From the NCBI GenBank assembly GCA_029204225.1, contig CM055096.1:66996370-67060369 (forward strand): DNA of 64,000 bases. The letters run 5' to 3'. Shown one piece after another: positions 56,890 to 64,000 of this stretch. The translations under genes were made by a program, and so were the position numbers. The notes under the pieces were generated by a model. That model was not told the origin of the DNA, made no database searches, and saw only the letters and a list, made by a program, of their open reading frames with translations. Source of the DNA: Diphasiastrum complanatum. Its lineage: Eukaryota > Streptophyta > Lycopodiopsida > Lycopodiales > Lycopodiaceae. Within the stretch, counting starts at the first letter, position 1; every line of letters begins with the position of its first letter.

Positions 56890-58640
56890 AATGTAAATGA
56901 TTTCATCATGTAGTGCTCTCGCACTTTATAGGTTGATTTGTTCATTCATGATTTGAAAATCATGATTTTTCAAATCTAGAGGCATGTTGTAAACTTCTTG
57001 TGAAAATAAGTGAATCATCCTCTAATTATCTCCATAAGCAAGTATCTAGCCTCATTAATTTCGAAGTTACTTTTGATTACAATATTCGAGAAAGCATACA
57101 AAGATTTAGTAGGTTGTGACCTATAATTATAGCATGCATAATCTTGATAATCTTGATGAGTGCATATTTTGTGATCTTGATCTTTGTCATGATTATGAGA
57201 CAAGGAGGTCTTCGATTTCCATCAAAGAGGAGTAGCAACATCAAAGAGGAGGAGCAACATTAAAGAGGAGCAAGCTTCAAAATCAAGCATTTTCATCAAA
57301 CATGGAAGGAATTAATGTCAAAGGCACTAAGATGGTGCAAAGCTGTCCACTTCATCTTGGAAGAGGTCAACTTCAAGGAGATTCTATCTTGGATACAATG
57401 ATCATGCATCATTATCAAATTTATTGGTTGATCTTCACACTCATTGTAGCTACAAATGATCCATTTATGAAGCCAAAGTCAGCCCTTGAATTTATGCATA
57501 ATTTGTCATGCTTTGATCAAGCTATTTTGAGGGGAAAGTGCAAATACTAGCTTGATTAAAACCATATATTATGTACATAAGATAGTTACACACATGTGGA
57601 AGCTTTTCCTACAAGTGAAAGATAGGCCTAGATTGGTTAACACAAAATCTCAAAGGCCAATTAAACAAATAGTAAAGTTTTTCAACTTAGAATCAATTTT
57701 CTCAATTCCAGATTTTTTGAATTGGTGCAATCTAATAATGGATGGCAATAAATTTGTATGAGACTTTAGGACTGTCTCACATGTGTGAAATAGGTCAAAT
57801 CCGCCCAAGCCTCATGCTTTATAAATATACTCATTTTGGAGCTCATAATGTACATACAATTACAAGGAGAATTGAGAAATTTTCATCAAACTTGTCTAGA
57901 TCTCTCTTTTGCATGCAATTTGTTGGATCCAATGCATTTATGATCACTTGTACTGTGCTCTTTGCTCTGTGCCCAAATGTTGTTTTGATATCTCCAATGC
58001 AATGAAATCTATCGATTAAGGGATGACTCCAATAACCAACAACTGAAATCCTACCTATAAGATTGGCAAGTGCAAGTTGGATAAATTAAGTTTATGAATA
58101 ATTTATCATAATAGTAATGATACTACCTATGAATTTGTGTTCAAGCCTTGATTTGTCAACTGAAAGTATAAGATTGAAATGTTTGGTTGTTTGAACTCTC
58201 TCTTACATTTCATAATGTAAAAAATGGAAAATGTGATCATACACTTGAAAGTGATCCATGGGAATAACGAGTTTCATCTTCAAATTTGCAATGAGAATGC
58301 ATTAACTAAAAAGCTTGGAAAACAAGATTGATACGCACAGAGCATGATCATTTGTGTCATTAAGAAGCATAAACACTCTCAAGCAATCCTACATTGGGTT
58401 ATCACAGTACATTAAAAGACATTCTATAGATTAGATAAAATGTATATGTGAAAATGTTTATAAGCCAAAAGCTTCACTTTCTACAAGTTTTCTATATCTC
58501 TTATCACTCATTTAATCGATAGTGAAATAGACAAACACTGGGATGTGATTGATGAAGGTAACTTATGAAACAACAGACTTTTACTCTCTTGAAGTATAAC
58601 AATATAGGAAAATCATCAACCTTGTTTTGCCAATAATTCA
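56890..58640. other. Non-coding sequence, possible solo LTR promoter
   Basis: A TATA box (GCTTTATAAATATACTC) at 57818-57834 lies in context typical of LTR U3/R, but neither LTR edge nor partner was found. AAAGAGGAG-CAACAT is repeated two to three times at 57228-57270. No protein-like ORF is supported. Confidence 0.35.
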
Positions 58641-58648
58641 ATGAATGG

Positions 58649-59083
58649 TCAAAGTTCTAAAAAAGCAATAGAATGTGCCCCTACTCGTGATGCAGCCGCA
58701 CCTGTTGTTGCAACTAACAAAATTCTTTGTCCCTTTTTGATGCATTTGTAATTGAGGTATCGTATAAAAAATGTTTTGCCACTTCTTGGAGTGCCAGATA
58801 GAATAAACAATCCTGATTTTGAGCTTGTAATAATTTTATATATCTTCTCTTGTTCATCCGTAAGAGATGAATTCTGCATGTATTCAAATTCAGATTCCAA
58901 GCCTAAATCATTTTTCGTATTTTGTGGCAAAGATATACTTTGTGCATTTTCAATTGTAGAATTTGCCATTGTTAATGTTTTGTTGGTAAGTGATTTTTTT
59001 TTGTAGAAGTATATTTGAAATTTTTTGTCATTCTTCTTTTTCAAGAAGTTGTCTATTGGCATATTCTGCAATATACATATCAA
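58649..59083 (-). pseudogene. PIF1-like helicase N-terminal part, Helitron type
   Basis: 5'-3' DNA helicase of superfamily 1. The frame carries SSLTDEQEKIYKIITSSKSG (Q-motif region), then LFILSGTPRSGKTFFIRYLN, whose GTPRSGKT is a Walker A box (the family norm has Gly for Arg), then GQRILLVATTGAAASRVGAH, motif Ia. It stops at 58649 after about 144 codons, so Walker B and all later motifs are missing. A purine-rich Lys/Asn region precedes the domain. Confidence 0.75.
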
Positions 59084-59164
59084 TATCTCTCTCTTTTTCG
59101 ATGTTCTTTGAGAGATAGCTGATTATATCTATTTGTAATACTATTGATGGGACACTACTTGATA

Positions 59165-59587
59165 TCAAAATTGCATAATGAAGGAAGCTAATATTTCCAT
59201 CATAAAATCCATGAGCAAATGGAAATAAAAAGGAAACAGGCTTGTTTCTAATGTTAAGGTAGGTTTGTCATGATGTTGGGTATTATTTACAAGTTGTATA
59301 TGTCTTGAATAGATTTTGTTGTTGTTTCTTAGTTTTACATTTGAATCTTGACAAATATCATGATGGCGTTTGTCATTACGCCTCGATAATGGGGTTGTAT
59401 CTTCTAGCAGAACATATGATTTTTGGAGGGGATCAATAATCATGGTTTCATATGGAACATTGCCAGAGACATGGTGATTGATGGATCGTAGAGAGATGAA
59501 GGCTAAACTATTGTTAGAAGCATTTTTCTCATAGATGGTGTAAAACCGTGCAAATAGCGGATAATGTTGCAAGTTTTGTTCTAGCAA
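59165..59587 (-). pseudogene. Helitron-associated ORF
   Basis: The frame reads YPLFARFYTIYEKNASNNSL then AFISLRSINHH, MIIDPLQKSYVLLEDTTPLS and PTLTLETSLFPFYFHLLMDF. The pattern (..DPL...., TPLSRxND, LE(T/A)xLFPF) matches sequence that precedes the Helitron_like_N domain in plant Helitrons as I remember them. It shares a strand with, and overlaps, the Cys-rich ORF by seven bases. Activity unknown. Confidence 0.5.
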
Positions 59588-59599
59588 TCTATAAAGGGA

Positions 59600-59642
<43 letters not shown>

Positions 59643-60189
59643 CCGAAGACTCATTTTCAATATCTAGATCACATGCAATTTCATTATCAAGCAACGATTT
59701 CCTCGTGATCCACCCTTCTGAAAAAGATTTGTAACGTCTTTTTGTTTCGATCGAAACATCAACAAAATCTAGATTTTGGACTAGAAAAGGCTCCAATCGC
59801 AATATGCTTCGTATATATTCAAGCGATTGAAATATGATGTAGCGTATTCTATGGTTATTTTTGACACAAGTGTTACACACATACCATGTTTTCTTTGATT
59901 CGTTTTCATATGTATATTTCCATAAAAATGTATTGGCTATCGTGTAGGGATGTATATTATCAATTTCTAGTATGTTTTTGTTGCAGATGCGGTCCATAAA
60001 AAAAGTTGAGCTACCACAGGCAGAACAACATTTCATAGATTTCACTAGATTCATTCCTATTTCCAACCATTGATTATTCATCTCTGAAATTTCCACTCTC
60101 GTCCTGTTGAAAAGTCTAAACTTGTCTCTTTCTTTTTTTAATGTTCTTTGTCTAGCAAGCAAACGTTTTTGTTTCATGGTTGATGTCAT
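59581..60189 (-). pseudogene. Cys-rich Helitron-associated ORF
   Basis: About 202 codons: a basic N-terminus (KQKRLLARQRTLKKERDKFR), then MKCCSACGSSTFFMDRIC, and later TWYVCNTCVKNNHRIRY. The two CxxC pairs suggest zinc binding, like the C-rich head of plant Helitron proteins. Near the end a run of A (T on the plus strand, 59607-59642) encodes poly-Lys and then runs into GGPFIDC and a stop. The homopolymer has probably shifted the frame relative to the next ORF. Confidence 0.5.
59607..59642 (+). repeat. Poly-T tract (poly-A on the coding strand)
   Basis: About 36 T after CCCCCC, inside the Cys-rich ORF. Confidence 0.95.
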
Positions 60190-61480
60190 GAATGTAGTCT
60201 AAGAAACAAGAATGGTTGCACTAAAATACTTATGTACAATCTATATGTAAAAAATGAAGTTTGCAATATGCGCCTTTCAACTAAAAAGTTGCCAAAATGA
60301 GATAATAATTTTACTAGTTGATGTACTCAAAAGAGGAGGTGGTCTTTATACAATGACCTACAAACATATAAACATACGAAATGATCATTTATGATTGTAG
60401 CACAACAAACAAAGAACAATTCAAAAATAGATATTTTCAACAGATTTGAAGTTTTTTCAATCTGATTTTTCATGTTAGAAGGACACATTGCAAAATGTAT
60501 CATAAGAAATAAATTGTAGCAAGTGTTTGAAGAACTTTCAGGGAAAAAATAATTTCAACAAAACAATTCAATCGATTGCCAACTTCAAAAAACATCAAGA
60601 TTGTCATGATTTTCTTATAAATTCAATGTCTATCAAATATCTGCAGAAAAATATATATCCAAAGCAAACTACATTGCAATGTTTAGCGTCGACTCGTGAA
60701 GAAAAGGATGACAAAAATGTAACACAAGTTATGTATCTATCATGAAACTTCGTGCATGAGGCATTACATCACGATGACTATCTAGCGTTTTATGACTACA
60801 ATTTAATTTTTTATTTGCATTTATATATGATCTCACAATACACACATTTGTATCTCTTTTAACATATATTCATTTCAAATTGATGAAATTATGTCGATAA
60901 GATGTGAATGATCTTTTCCGCATTGTTAGTACAATTAGAATTGTTAGTATTGTTTGTTGGCATGTTGCCATGAAGAGGTGGCAATTGTCCTCTTCAAATT
61001 TTTCAAGAAGGAGATTATGCTTGTCTCGTTGCAATTTTGCAGTATGAAATTTGAACTTTGAAGTTTGCCAAAGAAAAAATCGTTCGCATCCAATTGAAAT
61101 TATTTTAATAATGAAATGGATATATAGACTCATGAAGCCTAAAAATATTTTTCTAGTAACTCTATTCCATTATGAAACTCATAAACAACTACTATTTGTT
61201 ATGATTGCCAAGTAAATATCTATCAAGTTCATGTTGCATGCAACTAGAAGGATATCTATGGAGCAAGACTATGTAAGCCAACTGGAAATGGATAGTCAAA
61301 TCTCGAAGCCAAACCAAATTCTTCATAAGAATTGATTCTTATCTAAATACTATACAATTGCATGGATAAGCTCACATTAACGCGTCAAGTCTAAAAATTT
61401 TGTTATTGAGAGAAATAATGTCCAGAGCTACATCTAATTAAAATATCAAATAGTTAGAAATCAGAGTTAATCTGATATAC
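60190..61480. other. AT-rich sequence without features
   Basis: Short frames only (for example 61133-60870, minus). No family recognised. Confidence 0.4.
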
Positions 61481-63999
61481 ATTTTATGTAAGCTCTAAAT
61501 GTGATACTGTAATAAATGTACAATTAGTCAGTTTACTGTTTTCAGTAGTGATCGGGACGTGACCCACTATTGTCATATCAGCGGGCACTGATCCCGTAGA
61601 CGGCTACTTGGGTTAGCCGGGTAGCCACACGTAGGAAGAAATTAGCCTGTACAGTGATTTTGAGTTCATTATGCTATACTCAAGGGCATGTCCTGGGTTT
61701 GTCAATATATGTGGCCATATTGGGCCTAACTCTAGTTTGGCAGGTGGTAGGCCAGTTTAATGACACTTGTTGAGCCCATGCAGTTTGGGGCTTTGCTATA
61801 TGTATAGTGTTTCTTCATAATAGACTTAACTTTTGTTGTGCCATCTTTGAGAGCTTGTGAGGAGTGGCTATGAAAAATTGCTCAAAAATGATTGTATGTG
61901 GCTATGACAGGAAGTTGGCCGGGTTTCTCTGAGTACTCCGTCAATTGGAGAGCGGAGCAGATCAGAACGAGATACAACGTAGTGGTAACTCAGGGTTGAG
62001 TGGATTTTGAAATCCATTTACAGTGTGAGGAGAAAGGAGCAGTTCTGTGAATTGCCAAAAAGTGGCCTAGTTGAAGAAAAAACGAAAAGTCACGGATCTT
62101 TCTTTGTACTTGACGGGTGAAACCTGCTACAGGGTGGTACATTGAGGCATTATCGCTTTAAAATCATTATCACTTACTTCTGACAGGGTAACAAGATGTT
62201 TGGAAGCGATAAATGTAGTATGGGGGCGAATGGTAGTAGAATTGTGTGGAGAAAGCCAGTTTTGGCAACAGAAGTGCAGTTTGGCGACGTGACTACTCAG
62301 CATTGGCGACAATTTTGAGATGGCAAGCAATCACAGGTGAGAGGTAGGCATGGTATGCCGGTTATAGGTGAAAAATTCTTGTGATCAGGTTCAATTCTTG
62401 GGGTTCGAACCAACCAACTTCAAGTGGCATTTTGGGAGAACGCTCTCACAGGTATGATCGACAATGACATTGTTGAGTCAGGTGATAGCTGCATTGACAC
62501 ACACATCTGTAGCTTGGAAATTTCTCATTCGGAGGAAAATATGGGCTAGCTTGGAGGTACACACATATTGGTGGACATAGGTGATGGAAGTGCGAGGTGG
62601 TTCCAGTTGGAAGCCATTGGGCAAGATAGCGGACTTGCATTGGATGAGTTGTGTGTGGGACATGCAGAGGATGAAGAATGGATCAATAATCACACTTTGG
62701 ATGCTCTTGGAGAGTGACGAGTGTGATGATTTTGCGGTTTTGCAGTCAGTAAGTCAATTTTGATCAAGTCATTGTAGCTGTAGAGCAGTGTATCAGGTTT
62801 GTCATCGAGGAGATACACTTCAACTACCAGTTTGGATAAGTCAAGTCAATTTGACATATCAGTATTGCATCAGGGATGCAGATTCCAGTGATGACAAGGT
62901 GCGGATCGTTTGGTTTGGGCCATGGAAGATTTCATAGGGTCACTTGGAGTGCACAGCCATGTGAGGGACTTGATGGTGGCTTTGAATTCACATCTCAATG
63001 TATTCTCAGAGAGTGGTTTGGAACCATTCACAGGAGCAGCTTGGAGCTAGTTTGGGAGAATACAGGTGGGCACTATAGGGTAGATGCCCAGATCTTTGTG
63101 ATCGTGGATGGCATTGAGATACCTGGTAGGGATAGCACTACAGGATGACATGGAATGATCATCAAGGGGGAGTTATTTCATATTGGACTTGAGTCATTGG
63201 CATAAACAGGACTTACAAGGGTAATTCATGATGGAATCAAGATGCTGCAAACACAAATGGGCAAAGCGTGAAGCTTTGAGAGCCAGATCTAGGTTGGAGA
63301 GCTGATGGAGATCGCACGGGGTGTGATCGGAGGACAAACACTGTGGTGAGTGTTTTGCTAGCAATCTACTGCAGGAGATACTGATGTCGAGGACTTCATG
63401 GTGTGCTCATTTGGGAGTACATGATGGCATTATAGCAGAGGGCCAGTTTTGGACATTGGCATCGATGGGGAGACATCTACCATCATGGGTGTGGATAAGC
63501 TATCTATAGCTTTCATGCATTTGGCTATATTTGTAGGAGTCTAGGCTTGTCACAGGTGTTGGAATTTCCATGGTGCAGATTCGCAGGTGGTGAGATCATG
63601 GATAAGCCTAGAGGGAGTCACTCAAAGCCATATACCTCAGTACGATAAGGGAGACAATATTCTCGGGAGACCATGAGCACCGACTCAGGGACAGGCTTGC
63701 GTTGACATGGTGTTGGGTGGCACATAGTCAGGGAGAGTGAGCAGATGCTAGGAGCCATGTGGAGCAGGTGATTCTTTGGAGTTCGGCTTGTCTAGCAGGA
63801 TGGTGACCAAGATCGGAGACATCAGGTGAGCATAGTATGTGGATGACGAGTCGATTGGGGTGGCACTCATGGAGATGCTACAGTTGCTCAGGTATGATAT
63901 GTCATTTGATGTATGGATGATGATCTTCAGCTGGTGCATCATGTGGTGACCTAGGGACGGGTCATGCCTACTTGGAGGTAGGTGGCATGAAGTGTACAT
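61481..63999 (+). other. Possible LTR-retroelement remnant, higher GC
   Basis: Base composition changes near 61540 to more G-rich sequence. CTATATGTATAG near 61795-61807 could be a TATA region and TGGTAACTCAGGGTTGA near 61982-61998 a primer-binding site of another type. A purine tract, CAAGGGGGAG, occurs at 63162-63171. No ORF over 90 codons has a recognisable domain. No repeat pair was found. Weakly supported. Confidence 0.25.
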
Positions 64000-64000
64000 G

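Larger units (their letters stand above)
58649..60189 (-). mobile_element. Helitron-like remnant: three ORFs ending in a PIF1-type helicase start
   Basis: Three minus-strand frames follow each other: 60189-59581 (Cys-rich), 59587-59165 (Helitron-associated pattern) and 59083-58649 (helicase). Orientation, order and the LTDEQ/Walker A helicase start fit Helitron-type transposons of plants. The HUH replication-initiator motifs and the rest of the helicase are not visible, so it is a remnant or a non-autonomous copy. Termini were not identified. Confidence 0.6.

Noticed and set aside
62390-62415. GGGGTTCGAACC, similar to a tRNA B box, suggesting a tRNA or SINE
   Set aside because: No A box at the right distance, no cloverleaf can be folded from the flanks, and no terminal repeat or poly-A was seen.

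Overview
The window is nuclear DNA of a land plant with a large, repeat-rich genome. The evidence is two intron-containing housekeeping genes with plant-type protein sequence, GT-AG introns up to about 2.1 kb, moderately low GC, many simple repeats and a dense set of decayed plant-type LTR retrotransposons. I cannot name the species. A non-angiosperm (fern, gymnosperm, lycophyte or bryophyte) is my guess, because a DUF7869-like gene is present and the Ty3/gypsy gag carries four zinc knuckles; this is inference.

Only two host genes are convincing. The last three exons of a cytosolic-type phosphoglucomutase lie at 255-886 (+). A complete three-exon very-long-chain 3-oxoacyl-CoA reductase (KCR; 317 codons) lies at 33894-37479 (-). 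They have unrelated roles (sugar-phosphate interconversion; the ER fatty-acid elongase) and share no operon-like relationship.

Layout. 1-0.9 kb: PGM 3' end. 1.9-4.8 kb: truncated Ty1/copia (+). 4.9-5.6 kb: unrecognised multi-exon coding remnant (-). 6.1-6.85 kb: 356-bp direct duplication. 7.2-8.8 kb: decayed DUF7869-like, possibly transposon-derived gene (+). 9.6-10.55 kb: internally deleted copia (-). 10.55-11.8 kb: unrecognised broken ORF of about 410 codons (-). 12.8-25.0 kb: Ty3/gypsy element (-), split in its integrase by a 6.3-kb copia (+; 13631-19959) with two 737-bp LTRs that differ by about 2%. 25.0-26.4 kb: copia LTR plus primer-binding site (-). 28.1-31.6 kb: copia (+). 33.9-37.5 kb: KCR (-). 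38.9-41.9 kb: tandem array of about 540-bp units. 41.9-43.2 kb: copia RT fragment (+). 44.5-46.2 kb: copia gag, PBS and LTR (-). 48.05-51.77 kb: LTR element with unequal LTRs and little coding sequence (+). 52.6-53.4 kb: copia leader and gag start (-). 53.9-56.9 kb: copia pol with a 3' LTR (-). 58.6-60.2 kb: Helitron-like helicase and accessory ORFs (-). 61.5-64 kb: repeat-like sequence without a readable ORF.

No autonomous element is intact: every retroelement carries stops, frameshifts, deletions or lost catalytic residues. The points I find most worth following are the DUF7869-like locus, the unrecognised spliced remnant next to it, the unrecognised ORF downstream of the gypsy element, the PBS copy beyond the 3' LTR of the nested copia, and the 38.9-41.9 kb array.
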